Part shown: positions 18,966 through 28,378 of the stretch, in pieces
Numbering within the stretch: the stretch's first letter is position 1
Layout of the letters: each line of letters starts with the position of its first letter
Assembly (NCBI GenBank): GCA_902633515.1
Contig: CACPGB010000004.1
Coordinates: forward strand, 1 to 37,837
DNA: 37,837 nucleotides
Reading direction: 5' to 3'
DNA from: an uncultured Pelagibacteraceae bacterium
GTDB taxonomy: Bacteria; Pseudomonadota; Alphaproteobacteria; Pelagibacterales; Pelagibacteraceae
Program-made: the position numbers and the translations under genes
Notes under the pieces: generated by a model
Databases searched by the model: none
What the model saw: the letters and a program-made list of their open reading frames with translations, nothing else
Told to the model about the DNA's origin: nothing

Positions 18966-19241
18966 ATGATTTTTAAAGGCACAAAATTCCAAATTAAAGT
19001 CTGGAAATATCTTAAAACTATACCAAAAGGCAAGGTAAAAACCTATAAACAAGTGGCTATTGGTATAAAAAGCCCTAAATCAGCTCGTGCTGTAGCTAAT
19101 GCTTGTGCTAAAAACCAATATGCTCCAAAAGTACCCTGTCATAGAGTGGTCAGATCTGATGGAGCTCTTGGAGGTTACTCTGGGAGAGGTGGAATTATGC
19201 AAAAGCTCAAATTACTTAGGTCTGAAAAAGTAGTAATTTAG
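18966..19241 (+). CDS. ogt: Methylated-DNA--protein-cysteine S-methyltransferase, single-domain; start moved from 18936 to ATG 18966
   Basis: FKGTKFQIKVWKYLKTIPKGKVKTYKQVA...VPCHRVVRSDGALGGYSGR. Confidence 0.9.
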   Translation: MIFKGTKFQIKVWKYLKTIPKGKVKTYKQVAIGIKSPKSARAVANACAKNQYAPKVPCHRVVRSDGALGGYSGRGGIMQKLKLLRSEKVVI

Positions 19242-19342
19242 ACCTTTTTTAAGGCTTTTTTATGCTAAAAAAGCTAGTTAATTCGTGCTTTTTTGATCTT
19301 TTTGCTGGCTTTTCACTAAATAACATAATTCACCCTTCAGTT

Positions 19343-19399
19343 GTACCATATATGAGCCTATACTTAAAATAGACCCCTCTATGGGCGTTTAAATGGTAT
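19343..19399. other. Candidate long imperfect hairpin in intergenic region
   Basis: GTACCAT/ATGGTAT (7 bp) and GCCTAT/ATGGGC (6 bp) helices separated by a symmetric 6x6 internal loop. Confidence 0.45.
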
Positions 19400-19697
19400 A
19401 TTCAATTAATGCATCACTCTACTATTCAACTATATCAACGTTTTTAGGCACCCCTATTTTATTAACAATTTAATAATTACAATGTTAAAAAACCTTAATT
19501 TTTATGTGTTATTTAATATTTTTTTTATTTATGAAAAATCTTAAATATTCTAACAAGAAAGTGGAGTGATTTAATTTAAAATATTAAAAATACTTAATTA
19601 ATTAAAATATTTCAATTATAAAAAAATCAATAAATACAACATTTTAAATATAATACTTAATGTAATACATTAGATATTAGTAAATAAAAATGACCTA

Positions 19698-20549
19698 TTA
19701 TTTTATCTTTTTAACTAAGCTTTCTCGTCTAAAGATATAAAGACCACTTAATACGATTATTAATAAACCCAAAAAAGTCCAATTATCAGGAAAATCACTG
19801 AAGAAATAATAGCCTATAAAAATGTTTGTAATGATTTCAAAGTAGCTAAATGGAGCTAACTTAGAAGCATCAGCATATTTGAGAGACAATATAAGGAACA
19901 AATGACCAATACAGGCGAATATACCTATCGCCGCCATCATAGTCCATTGATTTAGTGTTGGTTTTACCCAAATAAATGGCATTACAGCAGAAGTAATTAT
20001 CGCCCCTACTACACCAGTTAATAATAAAGTTAATAATGGATTGTCTGAGGTGCTTAATTTACGAGTAATTATTAAATAAAACCCATACATAACTCCTGTA
20101 CAAAGTGCAGAAAGACTCGCTGAATTAATTTCTACAAATCCTGGTCTGATAACTATCAAAGAGCCAACAAATCCGATGATTACCGCTGTCCATCTTCTAA
20201 AACCAACTTTTTCTTTTAGAAATGTTGGTGAGAAAGCGGTAACAATTAATGGTGCAATAAATGCTAAAGTTAATGCCTTAGCCAAAGATATAATTGATAT
20301 AGCATAAAAAAAGAAAATATTTGCAAGAAGTAAGATCAATCCTCTAATAAGCTGTAACATAGGTTTATTGGTCCAAACTAAATTTTTCCTAAAAAATAAA
20401 AACATGATTGGCAAAGTAAGAACGACAGTAAAAAAATATCTTGCCCAAGTAATTTGTAATACAGGAAGGTCTGAGCTTAAATATTTTGCAAATCCATCCA
20501 TTATAGGAAGCATTATCCATGCTAATAAATTGAAAGTTATAGCCTTCAT
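19698..20549 (-). CDS. DMT-superfamily (EamA) transporter
   Basis: 10-TM-like hydrophobic pattern; LLANIFFFYAISIISLAKALTLAFIAPLIVTAFSPTFLKEKVGFRRW. Confidence 0.88.
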   Translation of the reverse strand: MKAITFNLLAWIMLPIMDGFAKYLSSDLPVLQITWARYFFTVVLTLPIMFLFFRKNLVWTNKPMLQLIRGLILLLANIFFFYAISIISLAKALTLAFIAPLIVTAFSPTFLKEKVGFRRWTAVIIGFVGSLIVIRPGFVEINSASLSALCTGVMYGFYLIITRKLSTSDNPLLTLLLTGVVGAIITSAVMPFIWVKPTLNQWTMMAAIGIFACIGHLFLILSLKYADASKLAPFSYFEIITNIFIGYYFFSDFPDNWTFLGLLIIVLSGLYIFRRESLVKKIK

Positions 20550-20569
20550 CTTTAGAAGAAGGATATAGA

Positions 20570-21472
20570 TTAATTAAAGTACTTTAAAGCAAAGAAAACA
20601 ACTATGGGAACAGTTATGAATGACATGAGTGTTGAAACAACAATGGTGCTTGCAACACTATCAACGATCCTTTTAGGAGAATATATTGATGCTACAAGAT
20701 AGTTAAGAACAGCACTTGGCATGGAGCATTGAATTAACAAAACCCCCGCTGCAAATCCTTCAAGATTAAAATATAAGATTAATAAATATCCAATTATGGG
20801 ACCAACGATAACACGTCCAATAGAGGAAAATATTGCTTTATTTAGGGAAAAAACTTTAAGTCTAGTTAAAGCGATTCCTAATGACATCAAGATAAGAAAT
20901 ATTGTTGCATACATTAAGAGAAAAGTAGTATTTTCAATAAATCCTGGAAGTTCTAAATCATAATAAAGTAAGAATATAGCAATTATTATTGCATAAAATG
21001 GAGGGCTTTTAAGTATTACATTTAAACTAAATTTTCTGTCAGACAAAAAAACTCCTAGGGTAAAATGACACAAAATAATTAAGGCAGATATTGCAGCTGA
21101 AACACCAAGACCTTGTGAACCATAGGCAAAAAGACATATCGGTAAACCCATATTTCCAGTATTTGGCATGGTTAATGGAGGTAGTTCCCTAATAATATCT
21201 TTAGTATTTAAAAAATATAATATTATTACTCCAGTAATCATGAATCCACCAATGGCTAATGCATAATACCAAAAATAATTAATAAAAATGTTAAATGATA
21301 TATTTACTGGATTTAAAGCATAAATAATCATTGCCGGAGTGCCTACATTAGCTGCAAAATTAGTAATAAAAGTTGTATCTATTTTTGGATTTTTTTTACC
21401 TAAATAATATCCAATTCCAACAACAAAAAAAACAGGAAATAAAACTTCAAAAAGTTTAATATAAATATCCAT
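20570..21472 (-). CDS. AEC family (auxin efflux carrier) transporter
   Basis: MPNTGNMGLPICLFAYGSQGLG; LLIQCSMPSAVLNYLVASIY. Confidence 0.88.
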   Translation of the reverse strand: MDIYIKLFEVLFPVFFVVGIGYYLGKKNPKIDTTFITNFAANVGTPAMIIYALNPVNISFNIFINYFWYYALAIGGFMITGVIILYFLNTKDIIRELPPLTMPNTGNMGLPICLFAYGSQGLGVSAAISALIILCHFTLGVFLSDRKFSLNVILKSPPFYAIIIAIFLLYYDLELPGFIENTTFLLMYATIFLILMSLGIALTRLKVFSLNKAIFSSIGRVIVGPIIGYLLILYFNLEGFAAGVLLIQCSMPSAVLNYLVASIYSPKRIVDSVASTIVVSTLMSFITVPIVVFFALKYFN

Positions 21473-22764
21473 TAATTATATAGTCTGATCAATGTTGGAA
21501 ATTTAAGAATATTTTTATTTTTTTTAAATATTGATAAACAATTTCTTGAGTTAATTTCTGTTGTTTTATGGGTGATAATCACAATTGTTGCTTTTTTATT
21601 CTTCTTATCAGGTGTTTGAATTATTCTTTTTACCGAAATTTTATATTTTGCTAATCTATTTGTTATTAATGAGAGAACTCCTTGTTTATCTTTGACCTCA
21701 AACCTAAGATATAAGGAATTTGTATATTTGTCATTGTTGAATGGTTTAATTGACTTTCTTTTATTGTATGAAATACCAAAAGGATATTTAGAATTACCCC
21801 TTAAAATAGATAATAGATCAGATAATAAAGATGAAGATGTTGGACCAGGTCCAGCGCCCTCACCTTGTAGAACACTTTGACCTATTGGTTTACCTTCTGT
21901 AATAACTGCATTCATAACACCATTAACATTTCCTATATATGTGTTTTTACTTACCAAACATGGGTGTACTGTCTCAAATAGTTGACCATTAATAATTTCA
22001 GAAATTCCGAGTAATTTAACTCTAAGACCTAATTGATTAGCAATCTTAATATCCTCTAATTTAATATTTTCAATACCTTCCATTATGCATTTACTTTTAG
22101 AAATTTTTGTATTGAAAGAAAGAGCAGATAATATTCTAATCTTCGCAAAAGCGTCAAAACCATTTAGATCTAATTTTGGATTACCTGGCTCCGCATAGCC
22201 AAGTTTTTGCGCTTTTTGTAAAACCTTATCAAAAGTTTCATTACTAATTTCCATTTCTGATAAAATATAATTAGTTGTACCATTCAGTATACCATAAACT
22301 TTACTAATTCTATTTGTTGCTAAACCCTCTTTGATTGTTCTTAAAATAGGAATTCCTCCGGCAACGGAAGCCTCAAACTCTAAATTTACTTTATTTTTTT
22401 CTGCTAGCTTAGAGAGATAATCTCCGTGTTTTGCTATTAGCGCCTTATTAGGAGTTATAACATTAATTTTATTTTGTAAGGCAATTTCTACAACTTTTTT
22501 TGAAATACCGTCCGATTGACCTACACATTCAAATAAAACATCTATTTTTTTTTCTGTAAAAATTTTAAGAGGATTTGAATAAAAAATTTTCTTATTAATA
22601 TTGAAACGTCTTTTTTTATTTATTTTTTTTGCTGATATAGCGATAACTTTAATTTTTTTTCCTGTTTTAATCTCAATTTCTTTTTTTTTTAGGTTTAATT
22701 CATTATATAAGTATATGCCAACTTGACCTAATCCCACTAATGCAATGTTAATATTTTTATTCAT
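21472..22764 (-). CDS. hom: Homoserine dehydrogenase with C-terminal ACT domain
   Basis: ALVGLGQVG, EASVAGGIPILRTIKEGLATNRISKVYGILNGTTNYILSEM, GEGAGPGPTSSSLLSDL. Confidence 0.95.
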   Translation of the reverse strand: MNKNINIALVGLGQVGIYLYNELNLKKKEIEIKTGKKIKVIAISAKKINKKRRFNINKKIFYSNPLKIFTEKKIDVLFECVGQSDGISKKVVEIALQNKINVITPNKALIAKHGDYLSKLAEKNKVNLEFEASVAGGIPILRTIKEGLATNRISKVYGILNGTTNYILSEMEISNETFDKVLQKAQKLGYAEPGNPKLDLNGFDAFAKIRILSALSFNTKISKSKCIMEGIENIKLEDIKIANQLGLRVKLLGISEIINGQLFETVHPCLVSKNTYIGNVNGVMNAVITEGKPIGQSVLQGEGAGPGPTSSSLLSDLLSILRGNSKYPFGISYNKRKSIKPFNNDKYTNSLYLRFEVKDKQGVLSLITNRLAKYKISVKRIIQTPDKKNKKATIVIITHKTTEINSRNCLSIFKKNKNILKFPTLIRLYN

Positions 22765-22988
22765 TAATTAATATCCGGAAATTCACTTCTCTTAGCGTAA
22801 TTATTTATATAAACTTGATATTCATCAAAACTCATTAATCTAATATCATTTGATTTTTTCATAACTTCTACTAACTTTATACTCTTATCACTTTTTTTAT
22901 TATTTTTTTCGTGCCAATAAACAGAATCAATATTAAATGAGCACGAGCTTAAAGTAAGACCAAAAATTATAAATACTATTTTTTTCAT
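22764..22988 (-). CDS. Small putative lipoprotein of unknown function
   Basis: MKKIVFIIFGLTLSSCSF lipobox; overlaps argC stop and abuts hom. Confidence 0.55.
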   Translation of the reverse strand: MKKIVFIIFGLTLSSCSFNIDSVYWHEKNNKKSDKSIKLVEVMKKSNDIRLMSFDEYQVYINNYAKRSEFPDIN

Positions 22989-24007
22989 TTAAATCCAGAA
23001 TTTGTTGGAAAACCAAATTTTAAATTCATATTTTGTATTGCTTGGCCTGCCCCACCTTTAATTAAATTATCAATTGCTGAAAGTATGATTATCTTGTTTT
23101 TATTTTTTGAAGTGCAGACTGATATTTTACAATTATTTGTGTTTATTACATCATTTGTACTTATTAATTTATCTTTACTTAATATCTTTATAAAATTTGC
23201 CTTTTTATAATATTTTTTTAATGTTTTTAATATTTTTGATATTGAGGAAGATTTATTGAGATCTACATAAATTGTGCTTAAAATACCTCTAAACATAGGT
23301 GTTAAGTGAGGAGTAAAATCAAACTGAATACTTCCTTTAATAAATCTTTTAATCATCTCTTCAATTTCAGAATTATGTTTATGTGAGGCAACACCATAAA
23401 CACTTAAAGATTCATATAGGTTTTTACCCTTATATTTTTTGTGAACAATTCGACCAGCGCCAGAATATCCTGATTTAGAGTCAATAATAATATTATCTTT
23501 TTTGATTAACTTATTCTTTAATAAAGGGATTAAAGGTAATAGAATAGATGTGGGGTAACATCCTGGACAAGAAATAATCTTATAATTTTTAACTTTTTGA
23601 TCTGTGATTTCAGGCAATGAATAGATACTTTTTTTAATATTATATTTTGCTTTATGATTTTTTTTATACCATTTTTTATATTCTGAAGCTTTTTGAAGTC
23701 TAAAATCTGCAGCAAGATCAATCAAGACATTTTGTTTATTTAAATATTTCGAAATTATCTGAGCTTCTCCATTAGGAAGAGCAGTAAATATTATATCAAC
23801 TTTTTTTAAAAGTTTTTTATCAAATTTAACAATTTTTGGTAATTTTTTTAATCCAACTGAGTTATCGTATTTAGATATTTTTTTGCCTATAGAAGTGTTT
23901 CCACATAAATACTTTATCCTTACGTATTTATGTTTAACTAACAATTTCACCAATTGGATACCTATGTAACCAGTTGATCCAGCGACTAATACATTAAGCT
24001 TAGGCAT
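22985..24007 (-). CDS. argC: N-acetyl-gamma-glutamyl-phosphate reductase
   Basis: LVAGSTGYIGIQLVKLL, SCPGCYPTSILLPL, DSKSGYSGAGR, HKHNSEIEEM. Confidence 0.94.
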   Translation of the reverse strand: MPKLNVLVAGSTGYIGIQLVKLLVKHKYVRIKYLCGNTSIGKKISKYDNSVGLKKLPKIVKFDKKLLKKVDIIFTALPNGEAQIISKYLNKQNVLIDLAADFRLQKASEYKKWYKKNHKAKYNIKKSIYSLPEITDQKVKNYKIISCPGCYPTSILLPLIPLLKNKLIKKDNIIIDSKSGYSGAGRIVHKKYKGKNLYESLSVYGVASHKHNSEIEEMIKRFIKGSIQFDFTPHLTPMFRGILSTIYVDLNKSSSISKILKTLKKYYKKANFIKILSKDKLISTNDVINTNNCKISVCTSKNKNKIIILSAIDNLIKGGAGQAIQNMNLKFGFPTNSGFK

Positions 24008-24040
24008 TTTTCATTATAACAGTTAAAATTTAAAAAAAAA

Positions 24041-24478
24041 TTATCTTTTAGAAAACTGAAAGCTTCTTCTAGCTTTTCTTCTTCCAGGTTTTTTTCTTTC
24101 AACAGCCCTGGAGTCTCTCGTGGTTAATTTCTCAGTTCTAAGTGTAGATTTAAAGCTTTCGTTGAATAATACTAAAGCTTTTGAAATTCCATGTACCATT
24201 GCCCCTGCCTGTCCTGTAGGACCGCCACCTTTAACATTGCATCTCACATCGTAATCTGTAGCTTGATTTATTAATTCAAAAGGTCTTGTAATTTGCATCT
24301 TATGGTTCTCACTAGCAAAATATTCATTGTATAATTTACCATTTACATAAATTTTCCCCGAACCTTTTTTCAACCAAACTCTTGCAACAGATGTTTTTCT
24401 TCTTCCAGTTGCATATTTACTATCCTTAAAATCAAGTTTTAATTTTATTGTTTTTGATAAAGTTTGAGTATTTTCCAT
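24041..24478 (-). CDS. rpsI: 30S ribosomal protein S9
   Basis: YATGRRKTSVARVWLKKGSGKIYVNG ... KKPGRRKARRSFQFSKR. Confidence 0.97.
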   Translation of the reverse strand: MENTQTLSKTIKLKLDFKDSKYATGRRKTSVARVWLKKGSGKIYVNGKLYNEYFASENHKMQITRPFELINQATDYDVRCNVKGGGPTGQAGAMVHGISKALVLFNESFKSTLRTEKLTTRDSRAVERKKPGRRKARRSFQFSKR

Positions 24479-24479
24479 A

Positions 24480-24938
24480 TTAATTTCTTGCTATATTCTT
24501 ATTATTCAATTTATCTAATTCTATTACTTTAAGATTTTGAGCAGAATGTGGATGATTATTACCAGAATAAATTTTTAGTTTTGTAAGTTGTTTTCGACCT
24601 AAAACTCCACCTGGTAACATTCTTTTAACTGCAAGCTTTAGAACTTCACTAGGTTTTTTCTCATGTAATTTTTCTGGTGTTGTTTCCTTGATACCACCTG
24701 GATAACCAGTGTGTCTATAATATGTTTTATTTTGAAATTTTTTACCTGTAAACTTTATATGTTCAATATTTTTAACTACTACAAAGTCTCCTGTATCCAT
24801 ATTCGGTGTGTAAGTAGCTTTGTTTTTTCCTCTTATAATTTTAGAAACTATTGTTGCGAGTCTTCCCACTACAGCATTTTTTGCATCAATTTCATACCAA
24901 GAGGAATTTAACTCACTTTTTTTAACAAATTTTGTCAT
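24480..24938 (-). CDS. rplM: 50S ribosomal protein L13 (start moved from 25004 to 24938)
   Basis: WYEIDAKNAVVGRLATIVSKIIRGKNKATYTPNMDTGDFVVVKN; VKRMLPGGVLGRKQL. Confidence 0.96.
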   Translation of the reverse strand: MTKFVKKSELNSSWYEIDAKNAVVGRLATIVSKIIRGKNKATYTPNMDTGDFVVVKNIEHIKFTGKKFQNKTYYRHTGYPGGIKETTPEKLHEKKPSEVLKLAVKRMLPGGVLGRKQLTKLKIYSGNNHPHSAQNLKVIELDKLNNKNIARN

Positions 24939-25018
24939 CAAGCGTGGATTAATACTATTATTAAGTTTAAAGTCAATTTGATATTTGCTTGAAAAATAAA
25001 TCAATTCTGATAAAAGAA

Positions 25019-25061
25019 TTATGCCGATTTGATCCTATTGCGGGCATAACTGCTAAAAAGG
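25019..25061 (+). promoter_or_regulatory. SAM-II riboswitch aptamer (upstream member of tandem)
   Basis: TTATGCC-GATTTGATCCTATTGCG-GGCATAA-CTGCTAAAAAGG: P1 7 bp, GATTTGA..TATTGC loop, GCTAAAAAGG 3' motif. Confidence 0.85.
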
Positions 25062-25079
25062 AATTTTCATATTAAATCG

Positions 25080-25137
25080 GTAGGCATTTGAACTATATTG
25101 TGCGCCTTGTACTTATCAAAAGCACTAAAAAAGGAGC
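25080..25137 (+). promoter_or_regulatory. SAM-V riboswitch aptamer overlapping the metY Shine-Dalgarno
   Basis: AGGCATTTGAACTATATTGTGCGCCTTGT...GCACTAAAAAAGGAGC; CCTT can pair with the AAGG of the SD immediately before ATG 25141. Confidence 0.85.
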
Positions 25138-25140
25138 AAA

Positions 25141-26469
25141 ATGAAAAAAAAAAGAAATAATCCAGAAACCATTGGTTTACATGGAGGTGAGTATAGAAAA
25201 GATCCCGCCACCAATGCTGTTACAGTTCCAATATACAGAACAACTGCTTATCAGTTTGATAATACAGAACATGCAGCAAAACTTTTCAAGCTCGAAGAAT
25301 TTGGGAATATTTATACAAGAATAATGAATCCAACCAATGATGTTTTAGAAAAAAGATTAGCAGAATTAGAAAGTGGTTTAGCTTGTTTAACTGTTTCTTC
25401 TGGTCAGACTGCTTCAACATTTGCCGTGTTAAATGTAGCACAAGCAGGTGATAATATAGTTAGTTCAACTGATTTATATGGAGGAACTGTGTCTCTGTTC
25501 ACAAACACTCTAAGCAAATTAGGTATTGAAATTCGTTACGCAGACCCATTAGATCCTAAAAATTTTGAAAAACTTGTCGACGATAAAACAAGAGCTTTTT
25601 ACGGAGAAACACTTCCAAATCCTTATTTGAGAGTTTTTCCTATAAAGGAAGTTTCAGATATAGGAAAAAAATATAGTATCCCTCTAATTATGGATAATAC
25701 TGCTGCACCAGTTATTTGCAGACCGATTGAACACGGTGCAGCTGTTACAATCCACTCTTTAACTAAGTATATAGGAGGTCATGGTACTGCTGTTGCAGGT
25801 AGTATAGTAGATGGTGGTAATTTTGACTGGACTGCAGATCCTAAAAGACAACCATTATTTAATGAACCAGATCCTAGTTATGGTAATGTGATATGGGGTA
25901 AAGCAGTTCCAGAATTAACAGGAGCAAATATACCATTTGCTATTAGAGCTAGAGTTTGTTTATTGAGAGACTTAGGTTCGTCATTAGCACCTGACAATGC
26001 CTTTTCTATTATACAAGGGTTAGAAACTTGTGCTTTAAGAATGAAACAACATTGTCAAAATGCAAATAAAGTTGTCGAATTTTTATCTAAACACAAAGAA
26101 GTTTCAAAAGTAATATACTCAACTAAGCATGAAAAAAAGATATCAGATAGGGCAAAAAAATACCTCACAGGTGGAAATGGTGCAATGGTTGGAATTGAAC
26201 TCAAAGGTGGTATTGAAGCTGGTAAAAGATTTATTGAGTCTTTAAAGATGTTCTATCATGTTGCTAATATTGGTGATGCAAGAAGTTTAGCTACTCACCC
26301 AGCTAGTACAACTCACAGTCAATTAAGTGAAAATCAACTTGCAGCATCAGGTGTTACTCAAGGTTATGTAAGATTATGTATAGGTATTGAACACATAGAT
26401 GATATAATTTCGGATCTAAATCAGGCTTTAAATAGATCTTCTAGGGGTAATTTAAAAGCAGTAAGTTAA
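25141..26469 (+). CDS. metY: O-acetylhomoserine aminocarboxypropyltransferase (sulfhydrylase)
   Basis: ETIGLHGGEYRKDPATNAVTVPIYRTTAYQFDN; TIHSLTKYIGGHGTAVAG; MRLDRDLGSSLAPDNAFSIIQGLETCALRM-type motif. Confidence 0.95.
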   Translation: MKKKRNNPETIGLHGGEYRKDPATNAVTVPIYRTTAYQFDNTEHAAKLFKLEEFGNIYTRIMNPTNDVLEKRLAELESGLACLTVSSGQTASTFAVLNVAQAGDNIVSSTDLYGGTVSLFTNTLSKLGIEIRYADPLDPKNFEKLVDDKTRAFYGETLPNPYLRVFPIKEVSDIGKKYSIPLIMDNTAAPVICRPIEHGAAVTIHSLTKYIGGHGTAVAGSIVDGGNFDWTADPKRQPLFNEPDPSYGNVIWGKAVPELTGANIPFAIRARVCLLRDLGSSLAPDNAFSIIQGLETCALRMKQHCQNANKVVEFLSKHKEVSKVIYSTKHEKKISDRAKKYLTGGNGAMVGIELKGGIEAGKRFIESLKMFYHVANIGDARSLATHPASTTHSQLSENQLAASGVTQGYVRLCIGIEHIDDIISDLNQALNRSSRGNLKAVS

Positions 26470-27479
26470 TTTTGTTTATTTATATATAAAAAATATATAG
26501 AGGAACTTATTAAAAAAATTGAACTTAACTGGTGCATAGCTGCTAAATATATGTAGGCACCATGAATGACTGTATAAATTCCTAAAATAATTTGTAAAAA
26601 GATAAAAAAACCAAGAATATTGATTGCTCTATATAGATGGTAAATTTTATTTTTGTAGACTTTAAAAAACATGAATAGATAGTAAAGTGTAATAACATAT
26701 GCTAAATTTCTATGCATGAACTGAACTAATGACGGTTCGCTAAATGCAGACAATTTAAATAAATTATTTACCATATTATCATCTGGAAAATAATTATTGC
26801 CCATTAATGGCCAAGAATTATAAATTTTACCAGCATCCATGCCTGAAACAAAGGCTCCAATTATTATTTGAATAAATATCAATACCAAAAAAAAGAAAGG
26901 TATCTTAAGATTAATTTTATATAGATTACCATTATCAACTTTTATCTTTAGATAGTTCCACAATATTAAAGACAAAATTACAAATGCGATTAATAAATGT
27001 AAAGAAAGTCTAAAATGACTTACATCTACTCTATTAGTTAACCCACTACTGACCATATACCAGCCAATAAAACCCTGAAAACATATGAGGAAAAAAATAA
27101 AATAATAATTTATTAAATTAGAAATTTTGATTTTGAAAGAAAAATAAATTAACGGAATTAAAAAACTGAGGCCAATTAATCTTCCTAAAAAACGATGAGC
27201 CCATTCCCACCAGAAAATAATCTTAAATTCTTGTATATTCATATTATAATTTTGAAGTTTAAATTCTGGTATTTCCTTATACAGACTAAAATATATCACC
27301 CAATCTTTCTGACTTAAGGGTGGTAATAATCCTGAAAATAACTGCCATTTAGTAATTGAGAGACCTGAGTCAGTTAATCTTGTTAAACCACCAACTACAA
27401 TCATCGTCGATACAATCCAAAACATTGAAATTAACCAAATAGATAATTGATTATTAATTCTTTGATTTACTGTGTACAT
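26466..27479 (-). CDS. ctaA: Heme A synthase (COX15/CtaA); start moved from 27554 to 27479
   Basis: MIVVGGLTRLTDSGLSITKWQLFSGLLPPL, EWAHRFLGRLIG, GAFVSGMDAGKIYNSWPLMG, QFMHRNLAY. Confidence 0.93.
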   Translation of the reverse strand: MYTVNQRINNQLSIWLISMFWIVSTMIVVGGLTRLTDSGLSITKWQLFSGLLPPLSQKDWVIYFSLYKEIPEFKLQNYNMNIQEFKIIFWWEWAHRFLGRLIGLSFLIPLIYFSFKIKISNLINYYFIFFLICFQGFIGWYMVSSGLTNRVDVSHFRLSLHLLIAFVILSLILWNYLKIKVDNGNLYKINLKIPFFFLVLIFIQIIIGAFVSGMDAGKIYNSWPLMGNNYFPDDNMVNNLFKLSAFSEPSLVQFMHRNLAYVITLYYLFMFFKVYKNKIYHLYRAINILGFFIFLQIILGIYTVIHGAYIYLAAMHQLSSIFLISSSIYFLYINKQN

Positions 27480-27522
27480 AATCGCATAAATATAATAATT
27501 TTTTATATATCCAAATATATAA

Positions 27523-27813
27523 ATGTCGCCATTAAAAAGAAAAAAACTAAGCAAAATTAGACTAGAATTAGATAAATTAGATAATTCTCTTATAAAGATA
27601 ATAAAAAAAAGAACTAATTTAGTTAAAAAGGTTTTAGATCTAAAAGATAAAAAAAATCAAATAGTCGATCAAAAAAGAATTAAGTCAATACTTCTTAATA
27701 TAAAAAAAAAATCATTAAAAAATAAAATTGATCCACTTATTACAAATAGGATATGGAAAAATATGATATGGTCATATATCGATTTTGAAAAAAGGAATTT
27801 TAAAAAAAAATAA
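27523..27813 (+). CDS. Chorismate mutase type II (AroQ-like) domain protein
   Basis: LSKIRLELDKLDNSLIKIIKKRTNLVKKVLDLKDKKNQIVDQKRIKSIL. Confidence 0.75.
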   Translation: MSPLKRKKLSKIRLELDKLDNSLIKIIKKRTNLVKKVLDLKDKKNQIVDQKRIKSILLNIKKKSLKNKIDPLITNRIWKNMIWSYIDFEKRNFKKK

Positions 27814-28005
27814 TTATTTACTATGTGGTGGTAGCTTCTTTTCCACAAAAATTTCATGTTTTCTAGTTGATGGATTATATTTTCTAGCTTTTAATTTTAC
27901 CTTTGCTTTTTCACCACCAGCTGGTTTTTTGACATAATAAAAAAAAGAGCTATCAGGTTTTTCCTCTGGTACTAGACGAACTTTAACGTGTGTTTTCTTT
28001 GCCAT
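27814..28005 (-). CDS. rpmG: 50S ribosomal protein L33
   Basis: MAKKTHVKVRLVPEEKPDSSFFYYVKK...LKARKYNPSTRKHEIFVEKKL. Confidence 0.9.
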   Translation of the reverse strand: MAKKTHVKVRLVPEEKPDSSFFYYVKKPAGGEKAKVKLKARKYNPSTRKHEIFVEKKLPPHSK

Positions 28006-28006
28006 T

Positions 28007-28378
28007 TTATTTTAATTTTTTTAAGCTTTTTACTATATTAGAAATTTTATTTAATTTTATTTTTAAATTGACAGTTCTTATAGAATTATTATCTATTTCG
28101 TCAAGCTTTAAAGGTTCTTTGTTATCAAGTATTTTTTTTACACCTTTAATTGTCATTCCTTGATCTTTTAATAAAAAATGAATTTTTTTTAATAATTCAA
28201 TATTTTTTTTATCGTAATATCTTCGGTTCCCTAAGAAAATCTTTGGTTTTATTTGTTTAAATTTTTTTTCCCAAAAACGAAGCGTATGAGTTGGTATGGA
28301 ATGACTTTTTTTTGATTTCAAATTTAATAATTCTACAACTTCACTTATAGTTTTGTAAGAATTATCCTCTTTATTCAT
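28007..28378 (-). CDS. MerR-family transcriptional regulator
   Basis: TISEVVELLNLKSKKSHSIPTHTLRFWEKKFKQIKPKIFLGNRRYYDKKNIELLKKIHFLLKDQGMTIKGVKKIL. Confidence 0.9.
   Translation of the reverse strand: MNKEDNSYKTISEVVELLNLKSKKSHSIPTHTLRFWEKKFKQIKPKIFLGNRRYYDKKNIELLKKIHFLLKDQGMTIKGVKKILDNKEPLKLDEIDNNSIRTVNLKIKLNKISNIVKSLKKLK

Noticed and set aside
22619-22692. Poly-A/T homopolymer runs as possible phase-variation tracts
   Set aside because: Runs of 6-10 A/T are ubiquitous in this AT-rich sequence and occur in core genes; no evidence of frameshift switching.
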